Source: Blastocladiella emersonii ATCC 22665
Taxonomy: Eukaryota; Blastocladiomycota; Blastocladiomycetes; Blastocladiales; Blastocladiaceae
Assembly (NCBI GenBank): GCA_025594325.1
Contig: JANHCV010000017.1
Span: 310,001-374,000, forward strand
Length of the DNA stretch: 64,000 bases
Reading direction: 5' to 3'
A program made the position numbers and the translations under genes. Below the pieces are notes generated by a model. The model did not search any database, had not been told where the DNA came from, and worked only from the letters and a program-made list of their open reading frames with translations. Of the stretch, positions 9,760 to 22,510 are shown piece after piece (within the stretch, counting starts at the first letter, position 1; each line of letters opens with the position of its first letter).

Positions 9760-12414
9760 ACAGTATCGAACGAACAAGATATCTTACCATGGAAATATAG
9801 TTAACCAGCCACGCAAATGATTGTCATGCCACTTAATCAAAACCATACTCAAATGGTCGATTACCCTCACGTCCAAGCGGCCAAGGACCCAAACCGCCAG
9901 ATACCCAAATCTACGACCACGTTGCGCACACTCCACTAGCCAACTCTTCGATCCCCTAATTATGGAGCCCGTCGTCAAAGTCCACGGTCCAATCAACGAG
10001 GTAAACAGCGAACTTGTCAAACTGCCAACCTGCCAACCAAACACCCACGCCGCTTCTCAAGCCACGGTGGGCCCGCGCATTTGCGTTGCCGTCCCAGCCA
10101 ACGAAGGAATGACTGATGAGCCCTGGTAGCCTGCTAGACTGACAGCCTGACAGCGCCCGCTCAGTTGCTATTATCTATCTCGTAGGTAGTCTGGGAGGAG
10201 TTCGTTAGTCGATACGCGACCAGTCTCCTCCTGGCTGCCCGCTCTGCTGCCATCTCCAAGGCCCGCATGAAGATGGGCCAGGGAGGTTTACGAGCATTTC
10301 CTATCTCTCCTCTCTCCGTGTGAAACCATTCACCCGCGGACGGATGCGCACCACGCACCGTGCACCGCGCACCGCGCACCGCGCACCGCGCACCGTGCAC
10401 CGCGCACCGCGCACCGCGCACAGCGCACCGCGGACAGCGCCCGATGCACCACACGCTGCGCACACGGCGCCAACGGCCACGCTGGTGTCACGCACACACA
10501 CTCGCATGAACGGCAAGCAGGCAAGGCTTCCTCAACTCAACCATGATCCATCGTCCATGTCTGCTCGCTCCAACGGGTGCGCCTGCCTACCCTCCCAGTG
10601 CCATCGATTGATTGATTCATGTCCAGTGCTGCCCATGCTTTCATGGCCGCGGGGTCCGTCAGAACGCCTTGCAATGCGTGCGCCTGCATGCACCTGCACT
10701 GCAGAGCGCTGCAGAGGGCTGCACAGCGCTGCGGAGGGCTGCAGAGGGCTAAGGCGGCAGGGCTTCTCCTCCTGCAGGGGACAGTACCAAGGCCAAGGAG
10801 TGCTAGTGACTACTAACGGAATGGTGATTGGCCCCCTTCACACGCTCCTGGCAGGACTGCGTGTGGGCGTGCGGGCGTTTGTGCGTGCGTGCCTTGATTC
10901 GTCCACCATCATACGCGCAAAGTGACCAAGTGACCAAGTGACCAAGTGACCAAGGTGACCAAGGTGACCAAGGTGACCAAGGTGACCAAGGTGACCAAGT
11001 GACACACAAGCACCAAGCTAGGGTGGCCGGGCGGCCATGGAACGTACTGCATGGGAACCATTACCGTGGACTGGCCGCGGCCATTTATCGCAGCACAGCC
11101 CTGCCTGGCTCAGGACGCGGCGGGCGTGGGAGGCAGGCAGGGTAGATCGGTAGCAGCAGCAGGACCTGGCTAGCTGGCTGTCAAACAACACAAGTGAAGG
11201 GGTGCGTGAGGGAGGGTGTGTTGAATGAATGGATGGGTGGATGCAGGCAGAGAGAGACCTTCATACGTGTCGTGGGTGATGAGGATTGGTTGGCCACCAT
11301 CCACCAACGCCATGGCATGGCTGCGGGTGTCGCTGCGTGCGCCTTGGCGGGTGGTGTTGGTGGGTGGGTGGTCTTGGTGGGTGCTGTGGTGGTAGTGGAG
11401 CTAGAGTGGTGCCGTGGGGCTCTTGGGGTCCCCTTTCCTTCCTGTCTGGCCTAGGTGGGTCGGCGGACGCAGCGCGCATGCGGGCAAGGTAACAACATTG
11501 CTCACGCAATGGATCATGTATTTTATGGCAAGTAGTCTGCGAAGCAGAGACGGGGATGTCCGGCCCAATCGGACCCTCCACGGATCACAATATGCACGCA
11601 ATGAATTGACTGATGATAGGGATGTACCAAACCAGCCACGCGGACAATTGTCATGGTACTCAATCGAGACCACATTCAAGTCTTTGCTCTCCCGCATGTC
11701 AAGCTGGTTGAAGGCCCATTAATCACAGTATCGACCCAACAAGATATTTGACCATGGAAACATAGTAAACCAGCCACGCGGATAATTGTCATGGTACTCA
11801 ATCAAAACCATATTCATATTTTTGCTTCCCCGCATGTCAAGCTGGTTGAAGACCCATAAATCACAGTATCGAACCAACAAAATATCTGACCATGGAAATA
11901 TAGTTAACCAGCCACGCGGACAATTGTCATGGTACTCAATCGAAACCACATTCAAGTCTTTGCTCTCCCGCATGTCAAGCTGGTTGAAGGCCCATTAATC
12001 ACAGTATCGACCCAACAAGATATTTGACCATGGAAACATAGTAAACCAGCCACGCGGATAATTGTCATGGTACTCAATCAAAACTATATTCAAGTCTTTG
12101 CTTTCCCGCACGTCCAGCTGGTTGAAGGCCCATAAATCACAGTATCGACCCAACAAAGTATCTGACAACCGAAATATAGCAGACAATCCACGCAGACAAT
12201 TGTCATGCCACCTAATCAAAACCATATTCAAGTCTTTGCTTTCCCACATGTCAAGCTGGTTGAAGGCCCATAAATCACAGTATCGAACCAACGAAATATC
12301 TGACCATGGAAATATAGTAAAGCAGCCACGCAGATAATTGTCATGGTACTTAATCAAAACCATATTCATATTTTTGCTTCCCCGCATGTCAAGCTGGTTG
12401 AAGGCCCATAAATC
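9760..12414 (+). repeat. Macrosatellite unit U4 (2,655 bp)
   Basis: Base core with A at the A/G site. The block is 11587-12552, seven monomers with the fused short entry. It carries a private T at 12085 (AAACTATATT instead of AAACCATATT). The block otherwise matches that of U5. Confidence 0.94.
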
Positions 12415-15069
12415 ACAGTATCGAACGAACAAGATATCTTACCATGGAAATATAGTTAACCAGCCACGCAAATGATTGTCATGCCACTTAATCAAAACCA
12501 TACTCAAATGGTCGATTACCCTCACGTCCAAGCGGCCAAGGACCCAAACCGCCAGATACCCAAATCTACGACCACGTTGCGCACACTCCACTAGCCAACT
12601 CTTCGATCCCCTAATTATGGAGCCCGTCGTCAAAGTCCACGGTCCAATCAACGAGGTAAACAGCGAACTTGTCAAACTGCCAACCTGCCAACCAAACACC
12701 CACGCCGCTTCTCAAGCCACGGTGGGCCCGCGCATTTGCGTTGCCGTCCCAGCCAACGAAGGAATGACTGATGAGCCCTGGTAGCCTGCTAGACTGACAG
12801 CCTGACAGCGCCCGCTCAGTTGCTATTATCTATCTCGTAGGTAGTCTGGGAGGAGTTCGTTAGTCGATACGCGACCAGTCTCCTCCTGGCTGCCCGCTCT
12901 GCTGCCATCTCCAAGGCCCGCATGAAGATGGGCCAGGGAGGTTTACGAGCATTTCCTATCTCTCCTCTCTCCGTGTGAAACCATTCACCCGCGGACGGAT
13001 GCGCACCACGCACCGTGCACCGCGCACCGCGCACCGCGCACCGCGCACCGTGCACCGCGCACCGCGCACCGCGCACAGCGCACCGCGGACAGCGCCCGAT
13101 GCACCACACGCTGCGCACACGGCGCCAACGGCCACGCTGGTGTCACGCACACACACTCGCATGAACGGCAAGCAGGCAAGGCTTCCTCAACTCAACCATG
13201 ATCCATCGTCCATGTCTGCTCGCTCCAACGGGTGCGCCTGCCTACCCTCCCAGTGCCATCGATTGATTGATTCATGTCCAGTGCTGCCCATGCTTTCATG
13301 GCCGCGGGGTCCGTCAGAACGCCTTGCAATGCGTGCGCCTGCATGCACCTGCACTGCAGAGCGCTGCAGAGGGCTGCACAGCGCTGCGGAGGGCTGCAGA
13401 GGGCTAAGGCGGCAGGGCTTCTCCTCCTGCAGGGGACAGTACCAAGGCCAAGGAGTGCTAGTGACTACTAACGGAATGGTGATTGGCCCCCTTCACACGC
13501 TCCTGGCAGGACTGCGTGTGGGCGTGCGGGCGTTTGTGCGTGCGTGCCTTGATTCGTCCACCATCATACGCGCAAAGTGACCAAGTGACCAAGTGACCAA
13601 GTGACCAAGGTGACCAAGGTGACCAAGGTGACCAAGGTGACCAAGGTGACCAAGTGACACACAAGCACCAAGCTAGGGTGGCCGGGCGGCCATGGAACGT
13701 ACTGCATGGGAACCATTACCGTGGACTGGCCGCGGCCATTTATCGCAGCACAGCCCTGCCTGGCTCAGGACGCGGCGGGCGTGGGAGGCAGGCAGGGTAG
13801 ATCGGTAGCAGCAGCAGGACCTGGCTAGCTGGCTGTCAAACAACACAAGTGAAGGGGTGCGTGAGGGAGGGTGTGTTGAATGAATGGATGGGTGGATGCA
13901 GGCAGAGAGAGACCTTCGTACGTGTCGTGGGTGATGAGGATTGGTTGGCCACCATCCACCAACGCCATGGCATGGCTGCGGGTGTCGCTGCGTGCGCCTT
14001 GGCGGGTGGTGTTGGTGGGTGGGTGGTCTTGGTGGGTGCTGTGGTGGTAGTGGAGCTAGAGTGGTGCCGTGGGGCTCTTGGGGTCCCCTTTCCTTCCTGT
14101 CTGGCCTAGGTGGGTCGGCGGACGCAGCGCGCATGCGGGCAAGGTAACAACATTGCTCACGCAATGGATCATGTATTTTATGGCAAGTAGTCTGCGAAGC
14201 AGAGACGGGGATGTCCGGCCCAATCGGACCCTCCACGGATCACAATATGCACGCAATGAATTGACTGATGATAGGGATGTACCAAACCAGCCACGCGGAC
14301 AATTGTCATGGTACTCAATCGAGACCACATTCAAGTCTTTGCTCTCCCGCATGTCAAGCTGGTTGAAGGCCCATTAATCACAGTATCGACCCAACAAGAT
14401 ATTTGACCATGGAAACATAGTAAACCAGCCACGCGGATAATTGTCATGGTACTCAATCAAAACCATATTCATATTTTTGCTTCCCCGCATGTCAAGCTGG
14501 TTGAAGACCCATAAATCACAGTATCGAACCAACAAAATATCTGACCATGGAAATATAGTTAACCAGCCACGCGGACAATTGTCATGGTACTCAATCGAAA
14601 CCACATTCAAGTCTTTGCTCTCCCGCATGTCAAGCTGGTTGAAGGCCCATTAATCACAGTATCGACCCAACAAGATATTTGACCATGGAAACATAGTAAA
14701 CCAGCCACGCGGATAATTGTCATGGTACTCAATCAAAACCATATTCAAGTCTTTGCTTTCCCGCACGTCCAGCTGGTTGAAGGCCCATAAATCACAGTAT
14801 CGACCCAACAAAGTATCTGACAACCGAAATATAGCAGACAATCCACGCAGACAATTGTCATGCCACCTAATCAAAACCATATTCAAGTCTTTGCTTTCCC
14901 ACATGTCAAGCTGGTTGAAGGCCCATAAATCACAGTATCGAACCAACGAAATATCTGACCATGGAAATATAGTAAAGCAGCCACGCAGATAATTGTCATG
15001 GTACTTAATCAAAACCATATTCATATTTTTGCTTCCCCGCATGTCAAGCTGGTTGAAGGCCCATAAATC
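12415..15069 (+). repeat. Macrosatellite unit U5 (2,655 bp)
   Basis: Base core, but G at the A/G site (13918), the first such unit in the window. The block is 14242-15207, seven monomers with the fused short entry. The G removes a minus-strand TGA and lengthens an incidental reading frame there from 106 to 187 codons. Confidence 0.94.
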
Positions 15070-18000
15070 ACAGTATCGAACGAACAAGATATCTTACCAT
15101 GGAAATATAGTTAACCAGCCACGCAAATGATTGTCATGCCACTTAATCAAAACCATACTCAAATGGTCGATTACCCTCACGTCCAAGCGGCCAAGGACCC
15201 AAACCGCCAGATACCCAAATCTACGACCACGTTGCGCACACTCCACTAGCCAACTCTTCGATCCCCTAATTATGGAGCCCGTCGTCAAAGTCCACGGTCC
15301 AATCAACGAGGTAAACAGCGAACTTGTCAAACTGCCAACCTGCCAACCAAACACCCACGCCGCTTCTCAAGCCACGGTGGGCCCGCGCATTTGCGTTGCC
15401 GTCCCAGCCAACGAAGGAATGACTGATGAGCCCTGGTAGCCTGCTAGACTGACAGCCTGACAGCGCCCGCTCAGTTGCTATTATCTATCTCGTAGGTAGT
15501 CTGGGAGGAGTTCGTTAGTCGATACGCGACCAGTCTCCTCCTGGCTGCCCGCTCTGCTGCCATCTCCAAGGCCCGCATGAAGATGGGCCAGGGAGGTTTA
15601 CGAGCATTTCCTATCTCTCCTCTCTCCGTGTGAAACCATTCACCCGCGGACGGATGCGCACCACGCACCGTGCACCGCGCACCGCGCACCGCGCACCGCG
15701 CACCGTGCACCGCGCACCGCGCACCGCGCACAGCGCACCGCGGACAGCGCCCGATGCACCACACGCTGCGCACACGGCGCCAACGGCCACGCTGGTGTCA
15801 CGCACACACACTCGCATGAACGGCAAGCAGGCAAGGCTTCCTCAACTCAACCATGATCCATCGTCCATGTCTGCTCGCTCCAACGGGTGCGCCTGCCTAC
15901 CCTCCCAGTGCCATCGATTGATTGATTCATGTCCAGTGCTGCCCATGCTTTCATGGCCGCGGGGTCCGTCAGAACGCCTTGCAATGCGTGCGCCTGCATG
16001 CACCTGCACTGCAGAGCGCTGCAGAGGGCTGCACAGCGCTGCGGAGGGCTGCAGAGGGCTAAGGCGGCAGGGCTTCTCCTCCTGCAGGGGACAGTACCAA
16101 GGCCAAGGAGTGCTAGTGACTACTAACGGAATGGTGATTGGCCCCCTTCACACGCTCCTGGCAGGACTGCGTGTGGGCGTGCGGGCGTTTGTGCGTGCGT
16201 GCCTTGATTCGTCCACCATCATACGCGCAAAGTGACCAAGTGACCAAGTGACCAAGTGACCAAGGTGACCAAGGTGACCAAGGTGACCAAGGTGACCAAG
16301 GTGACCAAGTGACACACAAGCACCAAGCTAGGGTGGCCGGGCGGCCATGGAACGTACTGCATGGGAACCATTACCGTGGACTGGCCGCGGCCATTTATCG
16401 CAGCACAGCCCTGCCTGGCTCAGGACGCGGCGGGCGTGGGAGGCAGGCAGGGTAGATCGGTAGCAGCAGCAGGACCTGGCTAGCTGGCTGTCAAACAACA
16501 CAAGTGAAGGGGTGCGTGAGGGAGGGTGTGTTGAATGAATGGATGGGTGGATGCAGGCAGAGAGAGACCTTCATACGTGTCGTGGGTGATGAGGATTGGT
16601 TGGCCACCATCCACCAACGCCATGGCATGGCTGCGGGTGTCGCTGCGTGCGCCTTGGCGGGTGGTGTTGGTGGGTGGGTGGTCTTGGTGGGTGCTGTGGT
16701 GGTAGTGGAGCTAGAGTGGTGCCGTGGGGCTCTTGGGGTCCCCTTTCCTTCCTGTCTGGCCTAGGTGGGTCGGCGGACGCAGCGCGCATGCGGGCAAGGT
16801 AACAACATTGCTCACGCAATGGATCATGTATTTTATGGCAAGTAGTCTGCGAAGCAGAGACGGGGATGTCCGGCCCAATCGGACCCTCCACGGATCACAA
16901 TATGCACGCAATGAATTGACTGATGATAGGGATGTACCAAACCAGCCACGTAGACAATTGTCGTGGTTGTCGAACAAAACCATATTCAAATCTTTGGCAA
17001 CGCGCCTGTCCAGCTAGCCAGGGACCCATGAATCACAGTATCGACCCAACAAGATATTAGACCATGGTAATATAGTAAACCAACCTCGTACATAATTGTC
17101 ATGGTACTCAAACAAAACCATATTCAAGTCTTTGCTTTCCCGCATATCCAGCTGGCCAGGGACCCATAAATCACAGTATCGAACGAACAAGATATCTTAC
17201 CATGGAAATATAGTTAACCAGCCACGCGGACAATTGTCATGGTACTCAATCGAGACCACATTCAAGTCTTTGCTCTCCCGCATGTCAAGCTGGTTGAAGG
17301 CCCATTAATCACAGTATCGACCCAACAAGATATTTGACCATGGAAACATAGTGAACCAGCCACGCGGATAATTGTCATGGTACTCAATCAAAACCATATT
17401 CATATTTTTGCTTCCCCGCATGTCAAGCTGGTTGAAGACCCATTAATCACAGTATCGAACCAACAAAATATCTGACCATGGAAATATAGTTAACCAGCCA
17501 CGCGGACAATTGTCATGGTACTCAATCGAAACCACATTCAAGTCTTTGCTCTCCCGCATGTCAAGCTGGTTGAAGGCCCATAAATCACAGTATCGACCCA
17601 ACAAGATATTTGACCATGGAAACATAGTAAACCAGCCACGCGGACAATTGTCATGGTACTCAATCGAAACCATATTCAAGTCTTTGCTTTCCCGCACGTC
17701 CAGCTGGTTGAAGGCCCATAAATCACAGTATCGACCCAACAAAGTATCTGACAACCGAAATATAGCAGACAATCCACGCAGACAATTGTCATGCCACCTA
17801 ATCAAAACCATATTCAAGTCTTTGCTTTCCCACATGTCAAGCTGGTTGAAGGCCCATAAATCACAGTATCGAACCAACGAAATATCTGACCATGGAAATA
17901 TAGTAAAGCAGCCACGCAGATAATTGTCATGGTACTTAATCAAAACCATATTCATATTTTTGCTTCCCCGCATGTCAAGCTGGTTGAAGGCCCATAAATC
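15070..18000 (+). repeat. Macrosatellite unit U6 (2,931 bp)
   Basis: Base core with A at the A/G site. The block is 16897-18138, nine monomers with the long entry. It has a private G at 17353 (GTGAACCAGC instead of GTAAACCAGC). The order of monomer variants is like that of the nine-monomer blocks of U12 and U18, apart from the monomer just before the exit. Confidence 0.93.
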
Positions 18001-20255
18001 ACAGTATCGAACGAACAAGATATCTTACCATGGAAATATAGTTAACCAGCCACGCAAATGATTGTCATGCCACTTAATCAAAACCATACTCAAATGGTCG
18101 ATTACCCTCACGTCCAAGCGGCCAAGGACCCAAACCGCCAGATACCCAAATCTACGACCACGTTGCGCACACTCCACTAGCCAACTCTTCGATCCCCTAA
18201 TTATGGAGCCCGTCGTCAAAGTCCACGGTCCAATCAACGAGGTAAACAGCGAACTTGTCAAACTGCCAACCTGCCAACCAAACACCCACGCCGCTTCTCA
18301 AGCCACGGTGGGCCCGCGCATTTGCGTTGCCGTCCCAGCCAACGAAGGAATGACTGATGAGCCCTGGTAGCCTGCTAGACTGACAGCCTGACAGCGCCCG
18401 CTCAGTTGCTATTATCTATCTCGTAGGTAGTCTGGGAGGAGTTCGTTAGTCGATACGCGACCAGTCTCCTCCTGGCTGCCCGCTCTGCTGCCATCTCCAA
18501 GGCCCGCATGAAGATGGGCCAGGGAGGTTTACGAGCATTTCCTATCTCTCCTCTCTCCGTGTGAAACCATTCACCCGCGGACGGATGCGCACCACGCACC
18601 GTGCACCGCGCACCGCGCACCGCGCACCGCGCACCGTGCACCGCGCACCGCGCACCGCGCACAGCGCACCGCGGACAGCGCACCGCGGACAGCGCCCGAT
18701 GCACCACACGCTGCGCACACGGCGCCAACGGCCACGCTGGTGTCACGCACACACACTCGCATGAACGGCAAGCAGGCAAGGCTTCCTCAACTCAACCATG
18801 ATCCATCGTCCATGTCTGCTCGCTCCAACGGGTGCGCCTGCCTACCCTCCCAGTGCCATCGATTGATTGATTCATGTCCAGTGCTGCCCATGCTTTCATG
18901 GCCGCGGGGTCCGTCAGAACGCCTTGCAATGCGTGCGCCTGCATGCACCTGCACTGCAGAGCGCTGCAGAGGGCTGCACAGCGCTGCGGAGGGCTGCAGA
19001 GGGCTAAGGCGGCAGGGCTTCTCCTCCTGCAGGGGACAGTACCAAGGCCAAGGAGTGCTAGTGACTACTAACGGAATGGTGATTGGCCCCCTTCACACGC
19101 TCCTGGCAGGACTGCGTGTGGGCGTGCGGGCGTTTGTGCGTGCGTGCCTTGATTCGTCCACCATCATACGCGCAAAGTGACCAAGTGACCAAGTGACCAA
19201 GTGACCAAGGTGACCAAGGTGACCAAGGTGACCAAGGTGACCAAGGTGACCAAGTGACACACAAGCACCAAGCTAGGGTGGCCGGGCGGCCATGGAACGT
19301 ACTGCATGGGAACCATTACCGTGGACTGGCCGCGGCCATTTATCGCAGCACAGCCCTGCCTGGCTCAGGACGCGGCGGGCGTGGGAGGCAGGCAGGGTAG
19401 ATCGGTAGCAGCAGCAGGACCTGGCTAGCTGGCTGTCAAACAACACAAGTGAAGGGGTGCGTGAGGGAGGGTGTGTTGAATGAATGGATGGGTGGATGCA
19501 GGCAGAGAGAGACCTTCATACGTGTCGTGGGTGATGAGGATTGGTTGGCCACCATCCACCAACGCCATGGCATGGCTGCGGGTGTCGCTGCGTGCGCCTT
19601 GGCGGGTGGTGTTGGTGGGTGGGTGGTCTTGGTGGGTGCTGTGGTGGTAGTGGAGCTAGAGTGGTGCCGTGGGGCTCTTGGGGTCCCCTTTCCTTCCTGT
19701 CTGGCCTAGGTGGGTCGGCGGACGCAGCGCGCATGCGGGCAAGGTAACAACATTGCTCACGCAATGGATCATGTATTTTATGGCAAGTAGTCTGCGAAGC
19801 AGAGACGGGGATGTCCGGCCCAATCGGACCCTCCACGGATCACAATATGCACGCAATGAATTGACTGATGATAGGGATGTACCAAACCAGCCACGCGGAC
19901 AATTGTCATGGTACTCAATCGAGACCACATTCAAGTCTTTGCTCTCCCGCATGTCAAGCTGGTTGAAGGCCCATTAATCACAGTATCGACCCAACAAGAT
20001 ATTTGACCATGGAAACATAGTAAACCAGCCACGCGGATAATTGTCATGGTACTCAATCAAAACCATATTCAAGTCTTTGCTTTCCCGCACGTCAAGCTGG
20101 TTGAAGGCCCATAAATCACAGTATCGAACCAACGAAATATCTGACCATGGAAATATAGTAAAGCAGCCACGCAGATAATTGTCATGGTACTTAATCAAAA
20201 CCATATTCATATTTTTGCTTCCCCGCATGTCAAGCTGGTTGAAGGCCCATAAATC
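18001..20255 (+). repeat. Macrosatellite unit U7 (2,255 bp, four monomers)
   Basis: First unit with the 14-bp expansion (7-mer tract 18590-18694, fifteen copies). A at the A/G site (19518). The block is 19842-20393, only four monomers with the fused short entry. The second monomer is a chimera: it reads GCACGTC, then AAGCTGG at 20087-20100, joining two variants that are separate elsewhere (GCACGTCCAGCTGG and GCATGTCAAGCTGG). Confidence 0.94.
18590..18694 (+). repeat. Expanded 7-bp minisatellite, 15 copies (+14 form)
   Basis: Same tract as at 1556-1646, with the last CACCGCG-GACAGCG pair duplicated. This is the leftmost copy of the +14 form in the window; none of U1-U6 has it. Confidence 0.94.
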
Positions 20256-22510
20256 ACAGTATCGAACGAACAAGATATCTTACCATGGAAATATAGTTAA
20301 CCAGCCACGCAAATGATTGTCATGCCACTTAATCAAAACCATACTCAAATGGTCGATTACCCTCACGTCCAAGCGGCCAAGGACCCAAACCGCCAGATAC
20401 CCAAATCTACGACCACGTTGCGCACACTCCACTAGCCAACTCTTCGATCCCCTAATTATGGAGCCCGTCGTCAAAGTCCACGGTCCAATCAACGAGGTAA
20501 ACAGCGAACTTGTCAAACTGCCAACCTGCCAACCAAACACCCACGCCGCTTCTCAAGCCACGGTGGGCCCGCGCATTTGCGTTGCCGTCCCAGCCAACGA
20601 AGGAATGACTGATGAGCCCTGGTAGCCTGCTAGACTGACAGCCTGACAGCGCCCGCTCAGTTGCTATTATCTATCTCGTAGGTAGTCTGGGAGGAGTTCG
20701 TTAGTCGATACGCGACCAGTCTCCTCCTGGCTGCCCGCTCTGCTGCCATCTCCAAGGCCCGCATGAAGATGGGCCAGGGAGGTTTACGAGCATTTCCTAT
20801 CTCTCCTCTCTCCGTGTGAAACCATTCACCCGCGGACGGATGCGCACCACGCACCGTGCACCGCGCACCGCGCACCGCGCACCGCGCACCGTGCACCGCG
20901 CACCGCGCACCGCGCACAGCGCACCGCGGACAGCGCACCGCGGACAGCGCCCGATGCACCACACGCTGCGCACACGGCGCCAACGGCCACGCTGGTGTCA
21001 CGCACACACACTCGCATGAACGGCAAGCAGGCAAGGCTTCCTCAACTCAACCATGATCCATCGTCCATGTCTGCTCGCTCCAACGGGTGCGCCTGCCTAC
21101 CCTCCCAGTGCCATCGATTGATTGATTCATGTCCAGTGCTGCCCATGCTTTCATGGCCGCGGGGTCCGTCAGAACGCCTTGCAATGCGTGCGCCTGCATG
21201 CACCTGCACTGCAGAGCGCTGCAGAGGGCTGCACAGCGCTGCGGAGGGCTGCAGAGGGCTAAGGCGGCAGGGCTTCTCCTCCTGCAGGGGACAGTACCAA
21301 GGCCAAGGAGTGCTAGTGACTACTAACGGAATGGTGATTGGCCCCCTTCACACGCTCCTGGCAGGACTGCGTGTGGGCGTGCGGGCGTTTGTGCGTGCGT
21401 GCCTTGATTCGTCCACCATCATACGCGCAAAGTGACCAAGTGACCAAGTGACCAAGTGACCAAGGTGACCAAGGTGACCAAGGTGACCAAGGTGACCAAG
21501 GTGACCAAGTGACACACAAGCACCAAGCTAGGGTGGCCGGGCGGCCATGGAACGTACTGCATGGGAACCATTACCGTGGACTGGCCGCGGCCATTTATCG
21601 CAGCACAGCCCTGCCTGGCTCAGGACGCGGCGGGCGTGGGAGGCAGGCAGGGTAGATCGGTAGCAGCAGCAGGACCTGGCTAGCTGGCTGTCAAACAACA
21701 CAAGTGAAGGGGTGCGTGAGGGAGGGTGTGTTGAATGAATGGATGGGTGGATGCAGGCAGAGAGAGACCTTCGTACGTGTCGTGGGTGATGAGGATTGGT
21801 TGGCCACCATCCACCAACGCCATGGCATGGCTGCGGGTGTCGCTGCGTGCGCCTTGGCGGGTGGTGTTGGTGGGTGGGTGGTCTTGGTGGGTGCTGTGGT
21901 GGTAGTGGAGCTAGAGTGGTGCCGTGGGGCTCTTGGGGTCCCCTTTCCTTCCTGTCTGGCCTAGGTGGGTCGGCGGACGCAGCGCGCATGCGGGCAAGGT
22001 AACAACATTGCTCACGCAATGGATCATGTATTTTATGGCAAGTAGTCTGCGAAGCAGAGACGGGGATGTCCGGCCCAATCGGACCCTCCACGGATCACAA
22101 TATGCACGCAATGAATTGACTGATGATAGGGATGTACCAAACCAGCCACGCGGACAATTGTCATGGTACTCAATCGAGACCACATTCAAGTCTTTGCTCT
22201 CCCGCATGTCAAGCTGGTTGAAGGCCCATTAATCACAGTATCGACCCAACAAGATATTTGACCATGGAAACATAGTAAACCAGCCACGCGGATAATTGTC
22301 ATGGTACTCAATCAAAACCATATTCAAGTCTTTGCTTTCCCGCACGTCAAGCTGGTTGAAGGCCCATAAATCACAGTATCGAACCAACGAAATATCTGAC
22401 CATGGAAATATAGTAAAGCAGCCACGCAGATAATTGTCATGGTACTTAATCAAAACCATATTCATATTTTTGCTTCCCCGCATGTCAAGCTGGTTGAAGG
22501 CCCATAAATC
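20256..22510 (+). repeat. Macrosatellite unit U8 (2,255 bp, four monomers)
   Basis: +14 core with G at the A/G site (21773). The block is 22097-22648, four monomers, with the same fused entry and the same chimeric monomer as U7 (junction near 22346). U7 and U8 seem to differ only at the A/G site, so one is very probably a recent copy of the other. Confidence 0.94.

Noticed and set aside
13673-14236. Minus-strand open frame of 187 codons rich in proline and histidine
   Set aside because: It exists only where the A/G site is G; with A a TGA cuts it to 106 codons. Its composition reflects the G/T-rich tract on the other strand. No domain or conserved motif is visible.
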